Shown piece after piece: positions 35,442-46,900 of a DNA stretch of 64,000 nucleotides (positions within the stretch are counted from its first letter, which is position 1; each line of letters starts with the position of its first letter). The notes under the pieces were generated by a model that searched no databases, was not told the DNA's origin, and worked only from the letters and a program-made list of their open reading frames with translations. The DNA is from Bryopsis sp. KO-2023 (taxonomy: Eukaryota > Chlorophyta > Ulvophyceae > Bryopsidales > Bryopsidaceae). The position numbers and the translations under genes were made by a program. The stretch covers positions 372,001-436,000 of the forward strand of contig BSYQ01000001.1 in assembly GCA_030272585.1 (NCBI GenBank), written 5' to 3'.

Positions 35442-37640
35442 ATGTCATCCGCAGCTATACTTTGTTTCCTGGTTCTCTGGTCTGCGTTGCCAGACTCCAC
35501 CGTCGGCCAAGGTGAGAGTTTAAGCCGGTTTTCAAAACAGAGGCCTAACTCGCAAGCGAAGATTTCGATGTTTTCCATGGTTTTCATGCTTGGGAAGGCA
35601 GAGAACAGAACCCCTCGACCACAGGCAGGACTGACAGTTTCTGTGCCGTCAGGTGCCACGGTTGAGGTTACGGGATCTTCGCAGAGCTCGGCTGGTGGTA
35701 AAACATCAACGTCCGGCACCGGAACTGGAGACGTCGTCACCAGTGAGCATCAGATCACTCTCAAACTGCTGAAAAAAACAACAGACGCACGAAACGCTTG
35801 AAGTCCTGGGGAACGAAGTTTTAATTCGTTGGACGACTCCCTGCTGAAAATTGGTGCCTTTATCATGACTGAATTCCATGTGTCCTGGCAGCCAGGTCTA
35901 GGAACATCCCACAATTAGGTGGTGGAGGTTTTGGAACTTTCGAGGGCTCAGTTTCAACACAAGCAACTCCTGGTGCCTCTGCATCATCTACCTCCAGCGG
36001 CACCATCCTCACATCTTCAGGATCAGGCTCAATTACACTCTCTACAGACACCGACGACGAGGGAACTGAGATTGAGATTGAAACTGCCAGTGTACCTCAA
36101 TCTCAAGATGCCCAAGAGGGGCAAGGAGATTCTGCAGAAAATCGTCCTGAGGATACACCTGAGATCACTCCCAAAATCATGCAGGAGAGCAGTGCCTCAG
36201 CGGTGACCATCTCAACCGTGGAGCCTTCAGTTGCTGCCTCAGATCCTGCGCCAGTTAGTGTGGCTCAGGAAACCCAACAGCAGCCCCAAGCAGTGTCCCC
36301 CCAGCCATCTGGGCCGGTGCCGGTGGCGGTGCCTGCTGCAGCACAAGTGTCAGTCCCCACTCCTGCTTCTGTGCAAGAGGCTCAGCCTATGGCTGTTGCA
36401 GCACCATTGCCAGTTCCTGCTGCTGTTGCCTCTGTGCAAGTTAGTCAGGCTGCGGCAGTTGCAGCACCATTGCCAGTCCCTGCTGTTGCTGCCTCTGTGC
36501 AAGAGAGTCAGCCTATGGCTGCTGCAGCACAAGTAGCACAGGCAGACCCAGCTCCATCAATGGAAGAGGATTTCATGGCAAAGTTCGGTATCGATATGAA
36601 TAACATCAGGGATTGCAGGGGGGCAGCTGACTGGAAGTGCTGTGATGTCCAAGATTTTGTGGCTCGCGGTGGGGAAACTTTCTGCGGGTGTACCTCCACC
36701 TTCAGGACCAGGTCAGTAAGGGGTTGGCATCAGTGCGCTTTTTTTTTAGCCCTCCATGACGGGCTGAAACCACATGACTAATATGTTTTGTGAAGGATTC
36801 TCGATGGAGCTTCATTGGGCATTCGGTGCACTTGATTCTATATGTCAGGGTGATTACTGCGTTGCGAGTGAAAAGAAATTCGCCCACCATTAAGGGTTCA
36901 CTGGAAATCACTGCTAAAAAAGCTTAGATCACTATGGAACAGAAAAAATCAACCCATTTGAATCAAGGTTGATAAATGTGTAGTGCATTTGCAGTGCTGA
37001 AGATCCATGAAACCTTCAAATAAAGAAATCGTGACAATGTTTATTGCATTTTGGTGTGTTCAGGGGATCTAGCGATGGTTTCTGCCGTTGGGAACGTATC
37101 CATGACGAGCCCTCCATTTGGAAGGAAACCAGAGACAGCGTCCCAGACGCCTTCAAGTATTGTAGGTGCACCAACTCCGGGTACAAGCCATGTGAAGGCC
37201 TTACAAAGAGAGAATGTTGCGATTCCTACATGGGCCTGGACGAATGCCAGTGCAAGTAAGCAAATCAGTACTGTGATACCAGCTCCGATCTTGCCTCACG
37301 GCAATTATAACCGTTTATTATCTTTTTTTGTTCAATTTTTCTGAGTGCTCTTTGAATCCACGGAAGAAAAGCAGGGGAGTAAACTACATAGTTTTTGGGG
37401 AAATCGAACTGGGGCGTGGAGATGCGAATGGCTTTTTCTCTCTCTATCCTTTGGCTTTCCCTCGTTCATGCACTACTTCGGCCTGATGTAGGAAAGTAAA
37501 AAAGTGCAAAGTGAACGATATTGGATTTTTTTTGCTTTTTCAGGGGGAGCGTGTGCAACTACAAGAAAGTCCAGGAAAATCCCTTGGTGTGGGAAGACCA
37601 GTTCATCGCCGAAGGCAGGAGGTGCAAATGTGCTTTTTAA
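35442..37640 (+). CDS. Secreted protein with low-complexity stalk and two eight-cysteine modules
   Basis: I know no family for this. Five exons join in phase: 35442-35511, 35629-35742, 35892-36711, 37064-37255 and 37544-37640, giving about 430 aa. The protein starts with a signal peptide ('MSSAAILCFLVLWSALPDST'). Ser/Thr/Gly-rich and acidic stretches follow (about residues 25-150), then a Pro/Ala/Val/Gln-rich stalk with tandem 20-21-residue repeats. The C-terminal ~130 residues are two copies of a module with eight cysteines spaced C-x(6-7)-CCD, CxC, C-x-[WY], a conserved Pro and Trp, then CxC. Copy 1 runs from 'DCRGAADWKCCD' through 'FCGC', 'FCRWERIHDEPSIW' to 'YCRC'. Copy 2 runs from 'CEGLTKRECCD' through 'ECQC', 'VCNYKKVQENPLVW' to 'RCKCAF'. 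Exon 4 could also read into a stop at 37257, but the GTAAGC donor two bases earlier and an excellent acceptor at 37543 complete copy 2. It is probably extracellular or a wall/surface protein. Confidence 0.8.
36332..36540 (+). repeat. Tandem ~63-base coding repeats (Pro/Ala/Val/Gln stalk)
   Basis: Three to four imperfect copies with a period of 60-63 bases encode 'AAPLPVPA..ASVQ.SQ' type units in the secreted cysteine-rich protein. Confidence 0.8.
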
Positions 37641-38430
37641 ACAAGCTCCTCTTGTGAGAACGAATGCTGAAAGGATGTTATTTAGGAAGCCCCACATGCC
37701 AATGCTATGTTATATTCGAGATGTAAAGGCAATGGTTGGTTTTGTAATGATGTGATGCAAATCACTGCATTGTGAGAGGCTTCGTTTTCATTAGGTATCA
37801 AATTTTTATCCTCAGGCCATGGTGGGGCAAATTTCGTCTCTGAGAGACCTCACCACCAGCCACTATAGTTTGAGGGAGGTCCCCATATTTGTGCAATCTA
37901 CAGATTTCCCAAATGTGTAAACTGTTTAACTGGGAATGTTTCGAAACCCTTGAAGAGAGTAGTAGATTGTTTGACCGGAGGATTAGCTGGGGGAAAAATC
38001 GCGAAAAGCAAGCGACTCATTTGGATGAGCCATTTTAAAGCGATGCATTTAATTGGAATTTGGAATGGTGTCGATTCAGAGTTCACAGTGACTTCCTGCC
38101 TCAAAAGTTGATTTTGACCCAATTGTGAACAAAAAAATTCAACAAATCCCAGATACCCCTCGTTTTGTGAATTCGGAGCACCCCATGTTTACATCTACAC
38201 TCACCACTGCGTCTCGACTGGGCAAGCCACCTGAAAGTGTGTGTATCAAATGAATATACATCATCCCTCAAAGCCTCAAAATTGATATCATACAAACTAG
38301 GAACATTCAACAAAAAACAAAACAAAAAACGAAACTGAACTATCACCTCCCCAAAATCAAAATATCAGAATTGCCATATTGCAGGCCTCTCTATAAAAGC
38401 ATTGACTACTTTTCTCTCTCTCTTTTTCTC
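37641..38430. other. Convergent intergenic region
   Basis: Contains the 3' ends of two convergent genes. I see no supported exon. A short hairpin-like TTTTGTTTTTTGTT region near 38315 is simple-sequence only. Confidence 0.45.
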
Positions 38431-40216
38431 CTAAGGATGAACATTTTTATCTTCTCCGTTCAAGGGGGACCAGTCGATTTTATGCTCCGGTCCATCTCTT
38501 TTTTGATAATCCACGTGGACAAATGCCCGCTCCACATCATTGAGCATTTCAATCTGCCCAACACACCACCTCAGTTCCAAAACAACACAAAAACAAAACA
38601 GAACCAGTCAGACGTTCAGGAGATATTCATTAACCCAGTCACACAGCTTGGCCCACCTTCTTTTGGAGGCCCAAAGCTACATCATGCGATTCCGCCACAG
38701 TTTTCATCGCAGGCACCACCACATCCACTTCGACAAAGTACTTAGCACCAAAGTGGTAGGCTCTGATCACATCCACCTCCAGTTCCGGATCGTGAGTGTT
38801 GGCAATCCTTTCTAGATCCGACACAAATTCATCCGGAGCACCCAGCCCAATAATCTTGTCCACTTGAGTCCTGGCCAGCTTGATCCATGACCACACAATG
38901 TAGGCAGAGATCAAAATGCCACCGACCGGGTCGATCCACCATAACCTAGGCAAACAAAACTACTCAACAACCCATCAACCCCCCCCCCCCCCCCTTCCCC
39001 TCCAAAAACAACAAAGAATCAGAAATCAAAAAATCAAAATGAACAGGATAAACATGTTGGCCTGGTGTTGAACAGCTTGGAGAAGGATTTGCTCAAGCAG
39101 GAAACGATTCAAAAGAATGATTCTGTTGAATCATGTGTATGTTGTATACATATATTTTATGTTAAGATATATAATTAAAAGCACCCTATGAGCATCAGCA
39201 GGTAGAGTTACAACTGCTGCTAAAATTGTGGGATCAGCAATTCCATCATAGACCCCCCCAAAAAAAGAATCCACGCCAACCCCCAACCCCCCCAAAGAAA
39301 ACCTAAAAAAGTCCTCACGTTTTTGGTTTGACATTGGTTGCGATGGCTGCTGCAGCAATGGCCACAGTGTTACTGAGAACATCATTCAAATGGTCTTCAG
39401 CAAGGACCATCGTGGAATCCGACAAATTCCTCAACACGAAACACATCAGGTACAAAACGGTCTTCAACCCCACCACCGCACCCAAAATCGTGTACATCCA
39501 CACGTTCATTTCCGGAATGGGAGGATTAGCTGGAATCCAAAAAAAAAACAGAAACAAAAAGTATGTTTTAAACCAATAATTTGAAAAGTTTATGGCGACG
39601 CATTCCAAAAACCAAGCAAGGATTTTCTTTTTAATTATTGGAATTTTGTTTTGAAATCCTAGCCCTGCATGTTGATCGATTTCCACAATATTTTCAGACC
39701 TGACCCAATTCCTTCTCCCAGTTGCCTTGCAGCCGAACCGATCACTTCAGCAGCACCCAATGTCATGATACAGGCAATTATGATGGCCCCCAGCGTCTGG
39801 AGCTTGGTTTTCCCGATGGGGTAGCGATGGTCGACTTTCCTCATTTTCCGATCGCAAAAGTACACCACAAACTGCGAGGCAATGTCGACGGCCGAGTCGA
39901 TGAGACTCGCCAACACCGCTTGCGAACGCGAAACGCAGAAAGCGTACAATTTCATCGCAAACAGCGCGACGTTGCCGATCAAAGACAGCCTGACCGCCGT
40001 TCGAACCTTCTTGCTTTCATTTTTACTCGAATCGTCGATTGGATCCGGCGGCAATTCGACAGAAATCACTTCCACCGACCCTGATGCTGAGCACGGCATG
40101 GTCGCTCTAGACTTGTTTGCTGAAGTTCCGGCAGCGCATCGAGGCAGAAAACCTCGTCCATGATTTTCTGAACCAAATTCAGAGTTATTGATTCCGCGAT
40201 TTCGATCCGACGTCAT
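38431..40216 (-). CDS. Cation diffusion facilitator, Mn-type (MTP8-11-like)
   Basis: A proton-coupled divalent-metal carrier that moves metal out of the cytosol into an organelle or out of the cell. The ATG is at 40216. Exons end and start in phase near 39699, 39531-39317, 38943-38659 and 38556-38431. The first exon has a cytosolic N-terminus and transmembrane helices. TM2 reads 'LASLIDSAVDIASQF' with a D-x3-D metal site, and TM5 'LAEDHLNDVLSNTVAI' has the second D-x3-D. The D-x3-D/D-x3-D pair marks the manganese (Mn/Fe) CDF group rather than the His-containing zinc group. The middle loop and TM3-TM4 carry 'DHRYPIGKTKLQTLGAII'. The cytosolic ferredoxin-like C-terminal domain is clear: 'DELEV'-type 'VIRAYHFGAKYFVEVDVVVP' and 'VERAFVHVDYQ'. 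The gene ends '...EDKNVHP'. It shares a 527-base promoter region with TECR. The manganese assignment is inferred from the motif. Confidence 0.88.
38979..38994. repeat. Poly-C tract (C16)
   Basis: Sixteen C on the plus strand in an intron of the CDF gene. Because that gene is on the minus strand, the transcript has a G-run about 35-50 bases before the splice acceptor. Confidence 0.9.
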
Positions 40217-40743
40217 TCACAGTCGCTCCCCCCAAAACCACGGCACGGCTGACGGTTTCGGAGAATCACCCAGCCACCAAAAAATCGACGAAAGGCTGTC
40301 TTAGGTTTGGTGAAAACAGCGCGTGAGAGTTGAACTCACTTGTGCAGTCCAACCGCTGCGAAACGATCGTCGGCAAGCGCTTTTCGTACAGCCACCAGGC
40401 CCTCACCTTACCACTTCTCATCCTGAAATCTTTACCCCAAAACTTTTCCGGTAGATCCAAAACTTATTGTTGCGGAAAAAGCCGCAAAATTCTTCCCTCG
40501 TATCTCCGTACAGAACTGGTGCCCGAACGAGAACGATGGAAACGAGAGGAGGGGGCCACGCGCCGAGCACGCGCGTCCAATGTTGCGTGTTCCCAATGAC
40601 AGACATGAGATTACCCACGTGCTCGCACGAAAAAGGCTCCTTGGCAAGTCACTCTTTGGTGCTTCAGGTGGAGCACTGTTTTGGGTGCGTGGTGGTCGTC
40701 GCCAGAGAGTTTTCTGAAAGCGTGCGGTGGACCAGTGACAAGT
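40217..40743. promoter_or_regulatory. Divergent promoter region, CDF carrier / TECR
   Basis: There are 527 bases between opposing start codons. It is GC-richer than introns and carries shadow open frames on both strands with no family match. Promoter function is inferred from orientation. Confidence 0.45.
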
Positions 40744-43007
40744 ATGGCTCCGATCAGTCTTCAGATCGAATCGAGATCTGGGAAAAACCTGGTTCCTGGG
40801 GGACTGGAGGTGGATGCGGAGGTAACGAGTCCTTTGGTTCATCAATTTCCTTTCCCTACCTGATGGTTGAGTTTCGCTCTAAACTTCAAGCAACTGTTCA
40901 GGGCACTGTGGATGATCTGAAAAAGGCGTTTCACGCGAAAAAGCGTGCGTTTTATCCTTCGCGCCAGCGTTTCTCGTTTCCACCCAAACAAGGGGAGAAA
41001 CGTGGGGAAGCCTTGGCTGATGGAGCTCCTCTCAGTCGGTATGGACTCAGAACTGGGAGCGTTCTCCAATTCAAGGATCTGGGCCCACAGGTGAGCCAAC
41101 TTTCTTTGCAAACTTAAAACTAAAAGAAAGTCTATTTGAAACAACAGAAACCAATTCATCCTGTATGAGTGCTTGATTGAATTCTATTTTTTTGGTCTTA
41201 ATGGTTGATATGATTTATGATTATCAGTGGTGGGTTTGTTAAGGATAGGGAAATTTCTCTATTTGTTTCAGATTGGATACTCCACTGTTTTTTTCTGGGA
41301 GTATTTTGGTCCAATGGCGGTCTATCCTCTTTTCTTCCTCTTCCCAAAGGTTTTCTATCCGTGGCACAGGTAAAATTTCGTTTATCAACATAAGCAACTT
41401 AAAGAAAACTACCCTCCATATCTTCTTTTCTTGCCAACCGAATTTGATGACAATCTATGAAACAATGTGGTGGCGAAAACTCATGGAAAGGAAATACAAG
41501 GTGCTGCCATTGTTTAGTTTTGTGTGGAAAAATTGTTTTCCAGCAGAGTTTGAGACGTTGTAGGGCCATTTTTGGCTGCATTCTTCTTCTTCTTTTTTTT
41601 TATTTGGTTGGAGGGATGCTCTGGGATATGTGTGAGGTTTTGTCTTTCGATGGTTTTCCAGTGGGCCAGTGCAGCACGGGGTTGTACAGCAACTTGCCAT
41701 GGGTTATTGGATTTTCCATTACTTGAAGAGGATATTGGAGACCTTTTTCGTGCATAGGTAAAGACATGGAACCCCAAAATCTACTGCGCAATTCACACAA
41801 CAATATCTGCTTCATAAAATTTTGCAACAGGTTTCACAAATTTTGAAATTCTTTTTGTACAAGTGGAGGTTGTACCAACCACCCCAGAATAGACTCTTTT
41901 TTTTCATCAATCGTCTTTATCAAAGGTTTCACCCATTTGCTTGAAATTTGAGGGGAAAGGTTTGTTTTTCACACGAACACACGGACCACTTTGGATTGAC
42001 ATGCTTTGACAGAATCTGTTCAGGTTCAGCCACGGGACGATGCCCATTTTCAACCTCTTCAAGAACTGCTCTTATTACTGGGGATTTGCGGCTTTTGTTT
42101 CTTACTTTGTGAACCATCCTCACTACACCGCCCCAACAGAAACTCGTGCCTTCATTCTCTTTCCTTTGGCCTTGCTGTGTCAGTGGGCAAACTACAGGTA
42201 TGTCCAATTTCCCCAACACCAGAATGAAATTATTGTTCAACAAATTGCAGCTAAAGTGCGGGTATTAGATGGAGGAGCAACCGGATTACTAAGGGGTGAA
42301 TTAGTGGATTTGTTGTAAATTGAAAAATCAATCGGCAACTTCAATGCAAACTATCAGAATTATCAGCAAAGAAACAAAAAAAAAATTGAAAGGTTGCGAG
42401 AGTTGTATTTCCACTCAACCTTGGATTTACCTGTTTCAATATTGGGCTGGTTATGGCTTTTTGCTAGGTGCCATGTGATTCAACGAAATCTCAGGGCACC
42501 CGGAGAGAAGGCTTACAAAATTCCAAAGGGCTTTTTGTTCAATTACATCACCTGTGCCAACTACACAGCTGAAATCTTCGGATGGGTGCTGTATGGGTGC
42601 GCCACACAGACTGTGGCGGCTTTTGTGTTTGTCAGTGCGGGGGCCTTCCAAATGGGCCAGTGGGCTGCAGGAAAGCATCGCAGATTACAGAAGGTAGCCA
42701 CTCAACCCTTGTTTTTGTAACTGTTTTTCTCCTCATAAGGGAATTTTGAGAACTTATGTGGGTGGGGTGTGTGTTGAAGAGGCAACAGGGAAAGGTGGGG
42801 TTCAACATTCAACGATAAGTTTGTGAAATTGGGACTTGATTGAAGGGATGATGAGTCTGTACTGCTGTCTTGGCCATTGGGTTTTCTTGTTTTTTAACAT
42901 TGTGGTGGTTGGACTGATGTTTGAATGTTGTGGTGCAGACCTTCGACGGGAAAGATGGCCGAGAGAAATACCCCAGAAGGTGGAAAATGATTCCTTTTTT
43001 GTTTTAG
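40744..43007 (+). CDS. TECR: Very-long-chain trans-2,3-enoyl-CoA reductase
   Basis: The last enzyme of the ER fatty-acid elongation cycle: it reduces trans-2-enoyl-CoA to acyl-CoA with NADPH (also sphingoid-base metabolism; Tsc13 in yeast). Exons in phase: 40744-40821, 40902-41090, 41271-41370, 41662-41757, 42019-42198, 42468-42694 and 42940-43007. The N-terminal ubiquitin-like domain reads '[20 protein letters not shown]', then '[20 protein letters not shown]'. The catalytic membrane domain has '[20 protein letters not shown]', '[20 protein letters not shown]', '[20 protein letters not shown]' and '[20 protein letters not shown]', the last including the conserved active-site Tyr. It ends '[10 protein letters not shown]', like animal and yeast enzymes, which end in an aromatic/hydrophobic tail. 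The acceptor at 41661 was chosen because nearby AGs break the frame. Confidence 0.93.
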
Positions 43008-43986
43008 TTTGGTTTTTTTTGCCAATGGCATCAGCGGAACATTATTGCCCACGGTTGGTTTTGGGAGGGAACAAAGAGAAAATCTTGGGTCCTGCTGCTG
43101 TTCTGTTTACGATCGCACATATTTTAATACTGCTTGCTTGCTGTTTGCCTTTGCCTTCATGTTTGGAAAAAATCATTGAAATCCTACACTGAGGTGTAGG
43201 ATGTCGAGAGAAATGGTTTGGTTGATTGCTTCACAAGTTAAGTTTTCCTTTACTGCTTCCTTCTTTTCCCACAAGGGATCCCCACCTATATCCGCTTTCC
43301 TTGCTCCTTCGATAACCTAAGTATAAAGAGGGACATGTTCCAAGGGGGGATCTGGTGGTGCAGCATGTCTGGTTGTTTCTCACGTCCCTTCACACAGCAA
43401 CATTCCTTGAAGGAGGTTGCTACATATATTCCCAACCCATCCCCACATTTGGGACCTCTCACTTCTGCTCGGGGTCATCATATTATGCTTATATATGTAT
43501 GGCTGCCTGACCAAAGACTCAATTGACACAATTGCTCATTGATTAGGAAAATACAACAAAAATACAACAGCAACTATGTGAGTAGGATTGAAAATGAAAA
43601 ACACCCACGCATCCAAAAGCGTGGCTAATGCTCATCGAGATGAGCAGTATTTCTACAACGGAAAAAGATCTATCCTTGAGATGCAGGGCAAATACTGAAC
43701 AGGCTAACTTTTTCACTTTGACATGCTTAAACTTTTATCCCTTTTTGATTAGGGCAAATCATCATCCATAGTACAGCAAACACAGAAAGAAAAAAAATAT
43801 GGGCTCCCTCCATGAAAAATCCTTAAGAAATAAAAAAAACACTTTGAAAATTTTAGAACACATCTACCTATCGACTCCCTGAAGAGAAAATCAACCTGCC
43901 CAACCCGCTGTCGACACTCCCTGCTATTGTATAAAGTACAGAACTAAGAAAAGCCCAACCCCTTTCTCCCCCCCCCAAAAAACAGT
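43008..43986. other. Convergent intergenic region
   Basis: 3' flanks of TECR and the GBP gene. It is AT-rich with a C8-9 run near 43970. No coding or RNA gene is supported. Confidence 0.5.
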
Positions 43987-46900
43987 TCAACCTCCTGCCA
44001 CTCGTTTAATGAGGCTAACCCAGTCGGCCTTTTTCATTTTGCCCTGGATGGCTAGATCCCACACAGTGCCTCCGTGGCCTTGGAGGGTCAACCATTCCTT
44101 TATCTCTGCGATCGTCATGGATTCTGGCTCAACGCCCAGTTTCGCGCAATTTTCAAAATTGACGTTTTCATTTCCACCTGGAAAAGAAGCAAACGCACCA
44201 ATTCACAATCCCCGAAAAGGACTAGGTCAGGAGGGTTACGGTTGTACTAACAAAAAAACACCACTCCCATGAAAGCATCTTTATAGTATTTATTTATAAA
44301 AACGGTAGGACAAGCGAGCTCCACGCATGGGTTTGATTCTTACCTTGTGCAGGTGGCGATTCGCTGCTTCTCATACTCCCCCCTTTTGACGAGGAGGCCT
44401 TTCTCATGCTGCTTGAGAAGCTCTGTTCTGGCGAGCCGGTCCTAGTGCTTGGCTGAGTACTGTGGCCACTGGTGACAGTCCTGGAGTATCCGCTCTCCTC
44501 CCCCTCTGTGATTTCATCCCTCGATTTCCCCCTCCTAGAAAACGTGCCGGTTGATAAACCTCTTGATGATTTTTCAAGAGTATTATCCACAGAGAATGCC
44601 CTATTCAGGGTTTCCCTCCTAACACCACCGCTACTGCTTCGCATGTGCCGACCACTTTGAGATCGATGCACCCTGCTGTCACTCGGGCTTTCATTGACGC
44701 TCTCCTCATTGGCGACAGGTCTAGCTTCCCTCCATTGTCGACTCTTTTTGCTTCTGAGACTGGAAATACCACTGGAAACCCCACTGGAAACTTCATCGTC
44801 CACGAGCATGTCACTCGATTCCTTTGTTTTGGCGACACCAGACTCTTCCCTAGGGCTGGGCGTGCCGATTGCTCCCCACATCACACGAGGCTCAGCACTC
44901 TCATATCTAGTTGCAGTTTCTTCGAGCTCTTGCCTCATCATGGCCTTCCCGAGATCTCGATGGACGAACATTTGACCAGGTCTTCCACCGCTTCCCTTCG
45001 CCATTTGATTGGCACCGGCCAGCAGTGTTCTGAGCTGGAGCACTTCATCTTCGCATGGCCTCAGCCTTTCAAGCTCCCTTTTCAAGTCTTCAAATTCCTT
45101 TCGCAGCACTCGCTCCCTTCCCAAATCAACGTCCCTTCGTTTTTTTTCGGACTCCAAATCATGGGTGAGTGAGGAAATTGTTTTGTTGCTTTTGCTGAGC
45201 TCGTCGACGAGGCCCCCAGCATAATTGTCCAGAAAGATGGTAGCTAGCCGTTCCCATTTGGTTGGTCCGAAGGCCATTATCCGGTAAACCTCCATGAACT
45301 CTTCAACTTGGCTGTGAAGCTCAGCGGGTTTTTCCAAACCCTGTCTCAACCCCTGCAGAAAAAAGAACCAGAATTCCCATTTCAATTATAATACTTTTCA
45401 AAAAATCTGGCTGCCAGCACAGCAAATAAACTGGTTCGGAGCGTAATCGTAACATTTTCTTCCTCTTTCTGTTGCATTCCATCCCCGCTGAAAGCCAAAT
45501 GTGGCCCACCCACTTGAGTTTCATAGCGATACGATGATATTTCTGAAATCCTGTCATTATATGCTTCAAATATCACCTTTCGAAGGTCTCCGGAGAGTTT
45601 CGCAAGAAGCTCTTCCACTTCCTTGGAAGCCTCGGCCAATTTCAAAGAAGCAAGCAGTGAGAATCTACGGGATAAATTCTCCAGCAGCTTTTCTTCATGG
45701 ACCTTGCGGGTTTCTTCGTCCCCAACCGCGAACTTGGCAAAGACCCTTCTCGCACTATCCAGCGATCTCTGCGCAGAAAGTAATGGTGTGCCACACTCAT
45801 TATTTTTCCTTGATGATATCAAAATGCTTTCAAAATCTCACTGCCCATTGATTTCCTGTCCAAGGGACAAAAATGAAAATCTGATTCCTTTTTCCTTTCA
45901 AAATGAAAGCTCGGATTGATTCGATTTCAGTTCTCTGTATTTGCTTACCTGATTTTCAGCCTTCATTTCGTTTTCTTCCGGGTCGATCTCCATGTTGAAC
46001 TCTGAGATGTAGGTAGCCTCAGCCCTTTCGGCTGCATAACGGCACTCAGTTTCAGCCACAACCTACATCCAACATTACAGCCCAAATCTTCACCCTCTTT
46101 TTTTCCAGAAAAATTGAGCCTTGCCAGTGTGCGAATATATCATCAAAACCAGAAACGTATTTCATTTCAAGTTGATAAAAAACTTGGAAGTTTCAAGTTC
46201 ACTTTATTTTTTTTTATTTTCTTAGGTCCAAATGGTTTGCCACCCAGCACCCCCAAAAAAAGAAAAATGCAGTATTTTGACAGATATATAGCTAAATTCC
46301 GGTACCTGCCACGCAGTTGCAATAGTAGGGACAGCACCCTCATTGATTGCGTTCACATAGCCTTCAGCAAGGGCAGTCAACATCGATCCGGTCAAGACCT
46401 GACTTCCAATTTTCTTTGGCTGGGCTTTCATGAAGACTCTTTCAGTGAACTGATTGATGCCCTGGACAAGAGGAATGCACAATCACTCAGACAGTCAGTC
46501 CATTGTCTATGTTACAGAGTGAAAAAAAAAGGAATATTCCCATGCAAAGATGAGAACCTCTGTTTCATTTCTTTGAATTTCCGAATTTAACCGTTCTAGC
46601 CCACCAATTTTTACACAAAGGATTGGGCCCGTTGAAAATCATTATATTTTATTGAGAGAGGAAAAAAAAAAGCCATATTAATGCATCCAATATATTTAAC
46701 TCCAACTGGGGATGAAATTTCAGGTGCCATTTTTACTCACTTTAGTGAATTCCTCTCTTAGGTTTTCTGGTGGCAACGTGCAGAGCTTTTTCAAGTCCCT
46801 TTCGTCATTAACAGGTCTGACAAGGGTCGCACAATCCCGGTCCGGAAAAAGGCTTTTGATGGATTCCCTGATCTGTATATACACCAGACATGAAAAACAT

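Noticed and set aside
35207-35740. Minus-strand 177-codon frame
   Set aside because: It lies antisense to the signal-peptide and second exons of the secreted protein, which have consistent splicing.
37044-37259. Gene end at the TAA at 37257-37259
   Set aside because: A GTAAGC donor overlaps this stop, and splicing to 37544 completes a second copy of the cysteine module, so the stop is more likely intronic.
23327-38994. Poly-C tracts as assembly gaps or telomeric repeats
   Set aside because: They are pure homopolymers inside well-supported introns and lack any telomere-like unit.
44645-45172. Plus-strand 175-codon frame
   Set aside because: It is antisense to the Ser/Arg-rich coding exon of the GBP gene.
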